A DNA stretch of 64,000 nt from assembly GCA_963744345.1 (NCBI GenBank), contig CAVUTD010000006.1, positions 39,896 through 103,895 on the forward strand. Direction: 5' to 3'. A program made the position numbers and the translations under genes. Positions 53,988 through 61,946 of this stretch are shown piece by piece. Position 1 is the first letter of the stretch; the number at the start of each line of letters is the position of its first letter. The notes below the pieces were generated by a model. That model was given only the letters and a program-made list of their open reading frames with translations, was not told the origin of the DNA and searched no databases. This stretch comes from DASTFP01 sp963744345. GTDB lineage: Bacteria > Verrucomicrobiota > Verrucomicrobiia > Chthoniobacterales > Terrimicrobiaceae.

Positions 53988-55100
53988 TCAGGGGTTGTTT
54001 GCTTGCATCCGCCGGACCTTCATGCCCTCTGACAAAAAGCGGACGCCAGTGGTGACAATTTCATCGCTTGGGGCGAGAGCCGGGCCTCGCACCATCATAG
54101 AATCTCCGGTGACACCGCGCATTTCGACCTCCACCTGGCTGACTTGCATCGTCGCGGGATCGAGCCTCCAGAGGGAGCTCTTTCCGTCCGCCGTGGAAAC
54201 CGCCCGGACGGGCACTTGAAAAGTGCCTTCTTCGGCGGGCTGCGCGCTGAGCCGGCTCCTCGACCGCACCAGGACGGTGCAGGTCATTCCGGGAAGGATG
54301 TTCTGACCTTCGGGCGGATAGAGGTTGAAGGTGACCCGAAAGGTGCGGGCGGAGGGTGTGGCCTCTGTGCTGAATGACTTAAGCTCGAGATCAAACTGCC
54401 GGTTCGGGATCGTCGGGAATTCGGCCTTTGCCTCGAGGAGATCGCGCGCGTTTCTGGCGGTAATCCCCTGTTCGGCCGCTGACATGTCCGCCTCCGGCAC
54501 CTGGATGTCGACTTCGAGGATCGAAGTGCTTTGAAACACGAGCACGGGCTGGTTCGCCTGCACGTTCTGAAAATTATTGACCAGCGTGCGGGCGACACGT
54601 CCGTCAAAGGGAGCCAGCAAGCGTGTGTCGTCGAAGGCGCGCTGGGCCTCTCGCAAGGCCGCCTCCGCCACATCATTGGCGCGCTGGAATCCGTCCAGCT
54701 CGCTGCGCGAGATCACGCCGCGTTGCTGTAGTTGGCGCCGCCTGGCGAGCTCGGTGTGCGCGTTGGTGAAATCGGCGCGCGCCGAGTCTACCCGAGCGAT
54801 GAAATTGGTTTCATCAAGGCGTCCCAGGAGTTCGCCGAACTTGAAGACCATCCCCTGCGTGGCGGGAAACTCGATCAGCCGCCCCGAAACATCGAACGAC
54901 ATGTTCGACGTGTCGGCGGCAGCCACCTCACCTGGGAAACGCCGGAACGGCACATCGCTTGCCGTGTTGAGAACAATAGTCTGCACGGGCGGAATAGCGG
55001 GCGCCGGTTTCTCATCTGGAGAACAACCGACCGCCCAGACGAGGACTACCAGCAGTGCGAACCCGCGCAGAGCAATCTGCAAAGATATATTGTGATGCAT
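53988..55100 (-). CDS. RND efflux pump, periplasmic adaptor (MFP) lipoprotein
   Basis: From ATG 55100 about 370 residues. A lipoprotein signal (HHNISLQIALRGFALLVVLV, lipobox AVGC) precedes the adaptor domains: lipoyl/hairpin (ATQGMVFKFGELLGRLDETN; SRSELDGFQRANDVAEAALR), barrel-sandwich APFDGRVARTLVNNFQNVQA, beta-barrel (YPPEGQNILPGMTCTVLV) and membrane-proximal domain ending SDEIVTTGVRFLSEGMKVRR. It links the RND pump to an outer-membrane channel. A longer in-frame start at 55223 is less likely, since it would bury the signal peptide. Confidence 0.93.
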   Translation of the reverse strand: MHHNISLQIALRGFALLVVLVWAVGCSPDEKPAPAIPPVQTIVLNTASDVPFRRFPGEVAAADTSNMSFDVSGRLIEFPATQGMVFKFGELLGRLDETNFIARVDSARADFTNAHTELARRRQLQQRGVISRSELDGFQRANDVAEAALREAQRAFDDTRLLAPFDGRVARTLVNNFQNVQANQPVLVFQSTSILEVDIQVPEADMSAAEQGITARNARDLLEAKAEFPTIPNRQFDLELKSFSTEATPSARTFRVTFNLYPPEGQNILPGMTCTVLVRSRSRLSAQPAEEGTFQVPVRAVSTADGKSSLWRLDPATMQVSQVEVEMRGVTGDSMMVRGPALAPSDEIVTTGVRFLSEGMKVRRMQANNP

Positions 55101-55590
55101 GCCTGGAAAAAATTTCGTGGGAGCTTCGTGAAATCGTGAAGGCAGCGCCAGAAGATTATTCTCTTCTCGCGTCGAGCGGGCGGGGACTTCCTGCTGGTCA
55201 TAAATTGCGGCCCAAGGAAGCATGGAGGTGTAAAACCCACCAACACCATCACACTGAATGAATATTCAGCTGTGACGCAGATCGGTCGTTCGGCTATGGC
55301 CGTGGATCCATCCCAAAGCTTGTGTCTAGCGGCGCCGGAGGTTCCGCTTATGGACCAAAGGTTCGCCTTGCTGGTGCCTCCCGTGCGGTAGCCGTCATCT
55401 TCACGATCGCTTGCTTATTCTCGTGAGCGCCTACAGTGTTCCCGTAAGACCCTCCAAATCGTTGCAGATTTTACCAAATTTAGCCGGCCCGTAAACGAGC
55501 TCATTCAATGTCGACTTCGGTTTGGTCGTGGTTAATGAAAATGTCGATACGCGACGTCGCAAAAACCCTGATGGCCTTTGACAATCTGCC
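55101..55590. other. Divergent regulatory region between efflux genes and G1PDH-like gene
   Basis: 490 bases with no supported gene. It contains the palindrome at 55254-55269 and otherwise nothing I can name. It must drive the efflux operon leftwards and the dehydrogenase gene rightwards. Confidence 0.45.
55254..55269. promoter_or_regulatory. Palindromic operator candidate (TetR-like)
   Basis: CTGAAT-GAAT-ATTCAG: 6-bp perfect arms around 4 bases, about 155 bases upstream of the adaptor start. Its form (TGAATGAATATTCA core) is like TetR-family operators that control RND pumps. No TetR gene is next to it, so the regulator would act in trans. Confidence 0.5.
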
Positions 55591-56643
55591 GTGCTGATAC
55601 CAAGGCAGACCGCCATTCCCGAGCTGGTCCGCGTGAAAGCGGGAGCCTTGGATCGAATGGGCATTTACGCCGCCCGCTATAGCTTCGGAAGGGTTCTCTT
55701 GCTTTACAGCCAAGGCCTCAGTGATCAACTACTGGAGCGTCTAATTGCATCAATGCGGTCGCGCGACATTCAAATTGTGCAACAGACGCCAGTGGAATCA
55801 GTCAGTTTCGAGAAGGCGACCGAGCTTTTCCGGCAATCGCCGACAAATGCCGAAGCGGTTATTGGTTTTGGCGGCGGCAAAGCCCTTGATGTCGCCAAAT
55901 ACATCGCGTTCCTCTCACGGCTCCCTTATCTCTCCGTGCCGACATCGCTCTCCAATGACGGTTTCTGCAGTCCGCAGTCCAGCCTCACCATCCAGGATCG
56001 GCGTCGCACGATGGCCTCGGCCATGCCATTTGGCGTAATTCTCGACACGGCCGTGTGCTCAAGCGCTCCCGAGAGCCTCTGGCATTCCGGTATCGGGGAT
56101 CTCGTCTCCAAATTCACAGCAATAACGGATTGGAAGCTGGCCTTTCATGCTACCGGAGCTCACTTCGATGATTTTGCCGCGCTGCTCTCAGATGCGAGCG
56201 TCTATCAATTCCTGGGCAGGCCCGATTGCGACATGGAGGGAATGAGATTGTTGGGGATCGCGTTGCTCTTGAACGGCATATCGATGTCGATTTGCGGTTC
56301 CTCCCGACCGGCGAGTGGAAGTGAGCACCTCATCTCGCATGCTTTGGACAGTATCAGCAAAAGGCCGCGGCTTCATGGACTTCAAGTCGGCGTCGCCACA
56401 TATTTGATGAGCCTTCTGCAAGGCCAAAGCTCCGAGCGCATCGCGGCTCTCTTCGCCGCAACCGGTTTTTGGCAGGACATCGCCAAGGACCCTTTCGATC
56501 GCGCTGAATGGCTCGAAGCCGCTCGCCTGGCACCCTCCATAAAATCCGACTTTTACACCGTCCTATCTTCCCGCGATTGCCTCCCGGAAATTGAAAAGGC
56601 GCTCAACTTTGACCCTCACTTACAACAGTGCTTTCAACATTGA
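55591..56643 (+). CDS. Glycerol-1-phosphate dehydrogenase-like enzyme (iron/zinc alcohol dehydrogenase fold)
   Basis: 350 residues, GTG start. NAD-binding loop AVIGFGGGKALDVAKYIAFL, PYLSVPTSLSNDGFCSPQSS, ASAMPFGVILDTAVCSSAPE; metal ligands in WHSGIGDLVSKFTAITDWKL (Asp), GSEHLISHALDSISK (His) and RPRLHGLQVGVATYLMSLLQ (His). The SLSNDGFCSP and SGIGDL blocks are those of sn-glycerol-1-phosphate dehydrogenase (archaeal EgsA, bacterial AraM), which makes G1P, the backbone stereoisomer of archaeal lipids. Glycerol or another polyol dehydrogenase activity is the main alternative. It precedes the ureohydrolase gene on the same strand (about 150 bases apart). Confidence 0.82.
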   Translation: MLIPRQTAIPELVRVKAGALDRMGIYAARYSFGRVLLLYSQGLSDQLLERLIASMRSRDIQIVQQTPVESVSFEKATELFRQSPTNAEAVIGFGGGKALDVAKYIAFLSRLPYLSVPTSLSNDGFCSPQSSLTIQDRRRTMASAMPFGVILDTAVCSSAPESLWHSGIGDLVSKFTAITDWKLAFHATGAHFDDFAALLSDASVYQFLGRPDCDMEGMRLLGIALLLNGISMSICGSSRPASGSEHLISHALDSISKRPRLHGLQVGVATYLMSLLQGQSSERIAALFAATGFWQDIAKDPFDRAEWLEAARLAPSIKSDFYTVLSSRDCLPEIEKALNFDPHLQQCFQH

Positions 56644-56656
56644 AACGAGCCGACTG

Positions 56657-56729
56657 AGTGTTTGGGGGGGTCGAGCAGTGCACATCGGCCGTGGCGATAG
56701 CTCTCGCGAGCGTGTGCCCAGCAAACACT
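56657..56729 (+). ncRNA. Structured leader before the ureohydrolase gene (candidate cis-regulatory RNA)
   Basis: AGTGTTTG (56657-56664) pairs perfectly with CAAACACT (56722-56729). Inside, GCACA (56680-56684) pairs with TGTGC (56713-56717). Two hairpins, ATCG-GCCGTGG-CGAT (partly sharing the P2 edge) and GCTC-TCGC-GAGC, fill the centre. Only three T follow, so it is not a normal terminator. A second small hairpin, GGTG-CGATCT-CACC (56776-56789), lies close to the start codon and could mask it. No match to the guanidine riboswitch consensus was seen by eye. Confidence 0.35.
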
Positions 56730-56797
56730 TTGAAACGATCGCTGGCGCCAGACTTTTGGTAATTGAATTTTCCTAGGTGCGATCTCACCATCACGCC

Positions 56798-57964
56798 ATG
56801 TCCTTTTACAAAACGCACGCGCCGAACCATCGAGAGCACGATCGCAAGCTTCCGGACGTGGGGCAGTTTCAGGGAATGAAGTCGCAGCAGGCCGAAGGCG
56901 ACCTTCCATCCGCGAAATGGGCGTCAAATAATGACCGCATCAAGGAGATCGGCCTGGAGCCGGCCGATTCCATTGAAGACAAGACCGAGTTCAGTTGTTT
57001 TCAGCGGGGTAGCCTTCCACATTGGTCGGGGATCAATACCCTGCTGAGGGCACCCTACCTTGAGGATGTCCGGAAAGTCGGCGAATACGATGTGGCGTTC
57101 GTCGGTGTCCCCTTCGACATCGCGGCGACCTACCGGACAGGGACGCGGTTCGGACCCCAAGGCATGCGGCGCATCTCCGCGCTCTACCAAAAGTACAGCT
57201 ACGAACACGGGATTGATCTAGGCGAGTCACTCAAAATGTGCGACGTCGGGGACATTTTTTGTCCGGCGAATATCACCAAGGCTCACGACCAGATCACCAA
57301 GGGTATCGCGCATATTCTCTCCCAGGGCACCTTGCCCATGATCATGGGCGGGGACCATTCGATTGGCTACCCCTGTGCGCGTGGCGTGGCTCAGTGCGTG
57401 GAAGGCAAAGTCGGAATCGTTCATCTGGACCGCCACGTGGATACGCAGGAAAGGGACATGGACGAAATCATGCACACATGTCCGTGGTTTCATGCGACGA
57501 ACATCGCGAATGTCCCGCCCACAAATCTCGTGCAGCTGGGAATCGGCGGCTGGCAGGTTCCTCGTCCCGGCGTGAAAGTGGGCCGCGAACGAGGGACTAC
57601 GGTTCTCACGATCAGCGACATCGAAAGCATCGGCATCGACAAGACGATCGAGATCGCTCTGGAAGTCGCGTGGAAGGGCGCCAGCGCCGTTTATCTTTCC
57701 TTCGACATTGATTCAGTGGATGCGGGGTTTGTTCCTGGGACTGGCTGGCCAGAGCCGGGCGGATTTCTCCCGCGGGAAGCCCTTAAAATCATCGAAGGAG
57801 TCGCGAGGGAAGGCATCGTGGCGATGGAGGTCGTAGAAGTGTCGCCGCCATACGACATCTCCGATATTACCTCCCTGATGGCCGTTCGCTCGATGGTCGA
57901 TGTCCTGGCGGCCATGGTCAAACACGGAAGGATCGGGGGTCGTCTCCAAGTCCGCTCATTTTAG
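56798..57964 (+). CDS. gdmH: Ureohydrolase, guanidine hydrolase (GdmH)-like
   Basis: 388 residues from ATG 56798 (a GTG at 56777 adds seven). Arginase/agmatinase-superfamily metal ligands: MIMGGDHSIGYP (His), VHLDRHVDTQERD (Asp-x-His-x-Asp pattern with Arg where other ureohydrolases have Ala) and SFDIDSVDAGFVPGTGWPEP (two Asp). Further blocks are MHTCPWFHATNIANVPPTNL, QLGIGGWQVPRPGVKVGRER and VVEVSPPYDISDITSLMAVR. From memory, HLDRHVD with the MHTCPWFHATN block and the long N-terminal extension are the pattern of cyanobacterial GdmH (Sll1077 type), a nickel enzyme that splits guanidine into urea and ammonia. The metal and substrate here are inferred. It is followed 3 bases later by the CbiX-DUF362 gene. 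Confidence 0.8.
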   Translation: MSFYKTHAPNHREHDRKLPDVGQFQGMKSQQAEGDLPSAKWASNNDRIKEIGLEPADSIEDKTEFSCFQRGSLPHWSGINTLLRAPYLEDVRKVGEYDVAFVGVPFDIAATYRTGTRFGPQGMRRISALYQKYSYEHGIDLGESLKMCDVGDIFCPANITKAHDQITKGIAHILSQGTLPMIMGGDHSIGYPCARGVAQCVEGKVGIVHLDRHVDTQERDMDEIMHTCPWFHATNIANVPPTNLVQLGIGGWQVPRPGVKVGRERGTTVLTISDIESIGIDKTIEIALEVAWKGASAVYLSFDIDSVDAGFVPGTGWPEPGGFLPREALKIIEGVAREGIVAMEVVEVSPPYDISDITSLMAVRSMVDVLAAMVKHGRIGGRLQVRSF

Positions 57965-57967
57965 GGC

Positions 57968-59779
57968 GTGGCCGGGCCGGTTTTCATCCTCGCGACCGAA
58001 CTCGATCCCGGAAAGGCCGCTTGGGGAAAGGCAGCGGAACAGGCGTCGCAACTCGAGGACTTTGTGGAGCGGTTTCTTGGGCTTGAAGCGCGTGTTCGGG
58101 TCGCGAGCTTGCCGTCCCTTCCCACGGAAAGCTCGCACGAGCTCGCAGGGGTGATCGCTCGGGAGATCGCCGAAGGAGCGTCGGAGCTCTTCGTGCTGCC
58201 GGTCAGTTTCGAGCCGGACATCTGGCAGCGTGCGTCGTTGGGGCAAATTTTGGCTGAAGCGCGCCGCTTACATCCGTCCGTTTCGATTCATCACGACGAT
58301 GTCGATCCTTCCCAGGCTCTGCTGGTCGATTGTTTCTCCGACCTGGTACTGCGTGAAATGGAGGAACAGCGGATTGCTCCTCCGCAGGCAGGGGTTCTTC
58401 TCGTCGCCGGCGGACAGGGCGATCCTGCGGGAAGGGCTGATTGCTACCGGCTGATGCGCCTGCTTTGGGAGCAAACTGGCGTTCGCTTCGGTGAGGTCGG
58501 TTTCGCGCGCCACGCACAGCCATTCTTGCCCGAGGCTCTGAAGCGCTGTCAGCGCGAATCTGTGACCTGGTTCCTGCTTCCGCAGTGTCAATGGGAAACT
58601 GAACTCTGTGATCATGCCCGATTGATTCTCGCTGATCACCTTCGAGCGCACGCTTGCTCAAATAACTGGCGATTTCTCAACCCGCCTGGAGCTCACCCTG
58701 CGATCCTCGCCTGGCTCGAACAACGCTTGCGTCGTCTATGGCAGGAGAAACGCGCCCGTCAGGCGGCGCGCGTGCCATCGCGGATCCACCAGGATTCACT
58801 ACCGTCGTCCGAAGTTTGGACCGGCGAGCGCTGGGCGCCGCCAGATGCCACAGACAGGCAAGCCAGCGCGGGCTTGCTCGGCCGGGCCAGAGGAGAAGGC
58901 TCGCTCGCTGAAATCCTCTTGCGAATCCTTCCTCAGGCCGATCGCTACCTGGTCAAGGTCACGTGGCATGGCTACGCAACGGGGACGTATACCGGTCCTG
59001 AGGCGCTGGACCGTCTTCTGGGCGCACTGCCGGGCAAGGCCGTCCTTCTGGAAGGGCATACGAGCAGCCGAAACCTGGGCGGTGCGAAGTGGGATTGGGA
59101 GAGCGAGGCAAGGCAGCATCGCGTTTGGATCCGGCAGCAGGAGCGAGAATTCCTGCGGCGCACCGGATTGGCGGAGGTGATCTCCCGCCGCGGCGCTCAG
59201 TACCTCAACGTGACCGAAGCGTGGTGGGATGGCGATTGCGCGTCGGAGGAGCAAGTCCACCTGGCGCTGGGAGGAACCACGCTTCTACACTCTGAAGTAG
59301 CCGGCTTTGTTCCCTCGCTCCTCATGGATCTTCGGGGTCTTCCGTTGCTGAGTTTCGCCCGCTTCAAAGGGCCAACGCGACTCGGCATTGCAAATCTTTT
59401 CGGCCTTATCCCCGCTCCCCTGCGAAGCGCTTGGCACGGCCCAAATATCACGCACTTTGCCTCGGTTTGTTGTGATGTCGCCCGGATGTACGCAAGCCTT
59501 TTTCCGCTGTTCGGTCTGGTGGAGGCTTTTGAATCCGCCGTGCGCTGGGACGGCAAGGGGCTTTATCGCAGCCGGTGGGGAAACTACGACTTGGTTTCCG
59601 TCGATGGGATTTTTACAATCAGCGAAGGGCTCGTCGGAGCGGACCTTCTCGCGAGCCGCCTGCAAGGGCAGGATGTTCGGAGAAGCGGCTTCTATGACGT
59701 AGTCAGGGAGCGGTTGGGTTGGTCGCAGATAGCTGCGGAAATACCGCTTCCCGTAGACGTGCAGGCCACCTTGGCTTAA
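57968..59779 (+). CDS. Fusion of two CbiX-like repeats with DUF362
   Basis: 603 residues, GTG start 3 bases after the ureohydrolase stop. Repeat 1 (1-125): FILATELDPGKAAWGKA, ELFVLPVSFEPDIWQRASLG. Repeat 2 (140-235): VLLVAGGQGDPAGRADCYRL, EVGFARHAQPFLPEALKRCQ, WFLLPQCQWETELCDHARLI. Both follow the class II chelatase (CbiX/CfbA) fold, but the catalytic His of the usual HGSR start is replaced (ATELD; GGQGD). The C-terminal part (about 330-590) is DUF362-like: TYTGPEALDRLLGALPGKAV, RLGIANLFGLIPAPLRSAWH and NYDLVSVDGIFTISEGLVGA. It may bind and deliver nickel to the adjacent hydrolase; this is inference. Confidence 0.72.
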   Translation: MAGPVFILATELDPGKAAWGKAAEQASQLEDFVERFLGLEARVRVASLPSLPTESSHELAGVIAREIAEGASELFVLPVSFEPDIWQRASLGQILAEARRLHPSVSIHHDDVDPSQALLVDCFSDLVLREMEEQRIAPPQAGVLLVAGGQGDPAGRADCYRLMRLLWEQTGVRFGEVGFARHAQPFLPEALKRCQRESVTWFLLPQCQWETELCDHARLILADHLRAHACSNNWRFLNPPGAHPAILAWLEQRLRRLWQEKRARQAARVPSRIHQDSLPSSEVWTGERWAPPDATDRQASAGLLGRARGEGSLAEILLRILPQADRYLVKVTWHGYATGTYTGPEALDRLLGALPGKAVLLEGHTSSRNLGGAKWDWESEARQHRVWIRQQEREFLRRTGLAEVISRRGAQYLNVTEAWWDGDCASEEQVHLALGGTTLLHSEVAGFVPSLLMDLRGLPLLSFARFKGPTRLGIANLFGLIPAPLRSAWHGPNITHFASVCCDVARMYASLFPLFGLVEAFESAVRWDGKGLYRSRWGNYDLVSVDGIFTISEGLVGADLLASRLQGQDVRRSGFYDVVRERLGWSQIAAEIPLPVDVQATLA

Positions 59780-59905
59780 CCATTGCCCTCTGGTGGAACA
59801 GATCTGGGGAGCACGTGGGTCCTCGCATGTGGTGTTCGGCGTCTCACCGAACAGAGTTTCCGCGTGATGGAATCACAAGCTCCGCCGGCGGGGCCGCCGG
59901 AAATG

Positions 59906-59923
59906 GCACGCGAGGACGCGTGC
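59906..59923. terminator. Hairpin between convergent genes
   Basis: GCACGCG-AGGA-CGCGTGC: a perfect 7-bp GC-rich stem between the end of the CbiX-DUF362 gene and the convergent antiporter gene. There is no U-tract on either side, so it is only a candidate. Confidence 0.35.
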
Positions 59924-59986
59924 GCTCCGCGGATGCCACCAACATTGCGGACCATTTTAGGAGAATCACTCCAATTGCCGGAATCT

Positions 59987-61618
59987 TTAATTTGCGGCTA
60001 GCATCGCCGCTAGTAGCAGAACGACGATCACGAGAAGCGCCAGACAGGCAGCCGTCCATAACCTCAGGATGGCGTCGAGCTTGGCGATAACCACTCCGCA
60101 CGCCGCCACGGCGTGCGACACTCCTCCGCCCAAGGCGACAATATCTCCGTTTGGAATGCTGGGGAGCCGGTCTAGCCAGCGTCGAAGAGCAACGAACAAT
60201 CCCACGCCTGTCAGCACCGGCCAAAGCGTTTTCAAAATCATGCTTGGGGCGACGCCGTCCGAAAGCGATCCAAGCCCGGCGATCGGATAGGCCGTCCAGG
60301 GAACGATGATACAGAAAAACGCCATCACCAGCCAGGTCACGACAAGCCTGGCTGGGGCCGTCTTGCCAGGTTCTCGATTCGTCATGGAGGCGACGCGATG
60401 AAGGAAATGCAGCATTAACAGTGCGGTTCCGGCTGCTGACAAGGTCGCAAGGATTCCCACGAAGCCATAGCCAAGTGGAGCTTTCGCCGCGAGCTTGGCC
60501 AAGGCCCCCCCGGTGAGCGGCAGCCCAGCCAGCCCGAGTCCGATAATCACTCCCGGCACCAGCACAATACCAAGACGATGCGCTCCCGCCATGGCGGCCA
60601 CTCCCACCGCCAGGAACAAAGCGCCTTTGACCAAGACGTGATGAGCCGCGTAAAGCGCGGCAATCGGTGCAACGCCAGCGTCGCCCGCGATAAGCCCCAT
60701 GCCGAGCACTGCCGCCAGAAACCCCATCTGGCTTATGCTTGAGTAGGCAAGCACGGTTTTTGGGTCGGATTGTGTGATGCCCAGGGCGACGCCGAAGAAC
60801 GCTCCGCAGAGGCCAACAATGGTAAGGAATGCTCCCCAACCCGGGAGCGTCATGTCGAAGGGCAAAAATCGAATAAGCCCGATAACACCCGCCTTAACGG
60901 CCGCGCCACTGAGGACGGCCGCAGCCGGGATCGGTGCCGCCGTGTAGCTGAGCGGCATCCAGAAGTGCATAGGCAAGAGAGCGATCTTCATCCCGAAGGC
61001 GGCAATCAGCAGCGAAAGGATGATATTTCGGGAAGGCGCGGCTTGTATGGAGGCGACGACATCAACAATTCTGAGACCGCTCTCGGGAGAGTTGAAGGCC
61101 AAAAGCACAAAGCTCATCAGAAGCAGGTTCTCGCCAAGGAGCGCGAAACCCATGTAAATGGCGCCTGCCCGTCTGGCGACGGGCGTGCCGTCGTAAGTCA
61201 CCAGTCCGTAGGCCGGTAGGCTGACCAAGGCGTAGAAGAGGAGAAATCCCGCGAGATCTGCGACGAGGAAGATTCCCAAGCTGCCCGCCAGCGTGAGGAG
61301 CCAGCAAACCGTAAAACTTCCGCCAATCGATCTTCCACGAAAAAATGCAGGGACATAGAATCCGGCGGCAATCCATAGCAACGAGGCCGCGATCAGCAGC
61401 ATGGAACCGGAGGCGTCAAGCAGCAACGTCACGTGAAATGGCGCTCCGCTGAGGACCACTGGGGAGTTCCATGGCGCAAAAAGCCCGGCTGCGAGAGCGG
61501 GCACCGGCGCCAGGCAAAGCCAGGCTGGCATAATCTTTCTCAATCGCGCGAAAAGACAGGCCACCAGCATGATGGCCGGTAATCCCGGGGCAGCGATGAG
61601 CAGCATTTCGGAATTCAT
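59987..61618 (-). CDS. Complex I-like proton/cation antiporter subunit (NuoL/M/N, MrpD, HyfB superfamily)
   Basis: About 543 residues from ATG 61618 (MNSEMLLIAAPGLPAIMLVA), with about 14 helices. Family core: GMKIALLPMHFWMPLSYTAA (Lys and His of the proton path), AVLSGAAVKAGVIGLIRFLP, SDPKTVLAYSSISQMGFLAA, AALYAAHHVLVKGALFLAVG and GGALAKLAAKAPLGYGFVG. Such subunits pump protons or exchange Na+/K+ in complex I, Mrp or group 4 hydrogenases. Its start overlaps (ATGA) the end of a truncated upstream antiporter gene, so it once was part of a larger operon; no other subunits remain in the window. Confidence 0.88.
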   Translation of the reverse strand: MNSEMLLIAAPGLPAIMLVACLFARLRKIMPAWLCLAPVPALAAGLFAPWNSPVVLSGAPFHVTLLLDASGSMLLIAASLLWIAAGFYVPAFFRGRSIGGSFTVCWLLTLAGSLGIFLVADLAGFLLFYALVSLPAYGLVTYDGTPVARRAGAIYMGFALLGENLLLMSFVLLAFNSPESGLRIVDVVASIQAAPSRNIILSLLIAAFGMKIALLPMHFWMPLSYTAAPIPAAAVLSGAAVKAGVIGLIRFLPFDMTLPGWGAFLTIVGLCGAFFGVALGITQSDPKTVLAYSSISQMGFLAAVLGMGLIAGDAGVAPIAALYAAHHVLVKGALFLAVGVAAMAGAHRLGIVLVPGVIIGLGLAGLPLTGGALAKLAAKAPLGYGFVGILATLSAAGTALLMLHFLHRVASMTNREPGKTAPARLVVTWLVMAFFCIIVPWTAYPIAGLGSLSDGVAPSMILKTLWPVLTGVGLFVALRRWLDRLPSIPNGDIVALGGGVSHAVAACGVVIAKLDAILRLWTAACLALLVIVVLLLAAMLAAN

Positions 61619-61797
61619 GGCGATGCGAGCCTCGCCGAATACGGTCGTCCGAGTTGAAGGAGTTCGACGGGCTTCTTGGGAAACATTCCCACGAGCAAAG
61701 CGCAAACGGCCAGCGCCAGCGTCACGATCTCGCGGAATCGGGGAACCCGCTCCGTCAAAAGCGGCGGATTCGCGGCATCGGCAAGCATGTGCGTCCC
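61615..61797 (-). pseudogene. C-terminal stub of an upstream antiporter subunit
   Basis: The minus-strand frame MLADAANPPLLTERVPRFRE, IVTLALAVCALLVGMFPKKP, VELLQLGRPYSARLASP ends in TGA overlapping the ATG of the intact antiporter gene. The RVPRFREIVTLAL block and a final hydrophobic helix are the C-terminus of a NuoL/M-like protein. Upstream of about 61797 the DNA turns into IS66 tnpB sequence, so the rest of the gene was removed. Confidence 0.7.
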
Positions 61798-61946
61798 GCG
61801 TTGCAGAAAACGAAAAGCTGCCCGCTCATAGGATCCTCCTCCAGCCGGCTGCGAACCAATCCGTAGAGCCCATCGAATCCCTTGCGAAGATCGGTAGCTC
61901 CAACTGCCAGGTACACCCTCCGGGCCCCTGCGCCCAGGCTCAGCAT
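61798..61946 (-). pseudogene. IS66 TnpB (orf2), N-terminal remnant
   Basis: MLSLGAGARRVYLAVGATDL, RKGFDGLYGLVRSRLEEDPM and SGQLFVFCNAGR are the conserved first 50 residues of IS66 TnpB. After that the antiporter stub begins, so 55-70 residues of TnpB and the entire TnpC transposase are missing. It overlaps tnpA by 7 bases as in intact IS66 elements. Confidence 0.85.

Noticed and set aside
56644..56776. Guanidine-I/II/III riboswitch before the GdmH-like gene
   Set aside because: The conserved sequence blocks of the known classes were not found by eye; only a generic folded structure is reported.
59844..60839. A 331-codon minus-strand ORF overlapping the antiporter gene
   Set aside because: It lies in another frame of the same strand as the antiporter, which has clear helices and family motifs; the alternative frame is Arg/Ser/Gly-rich.
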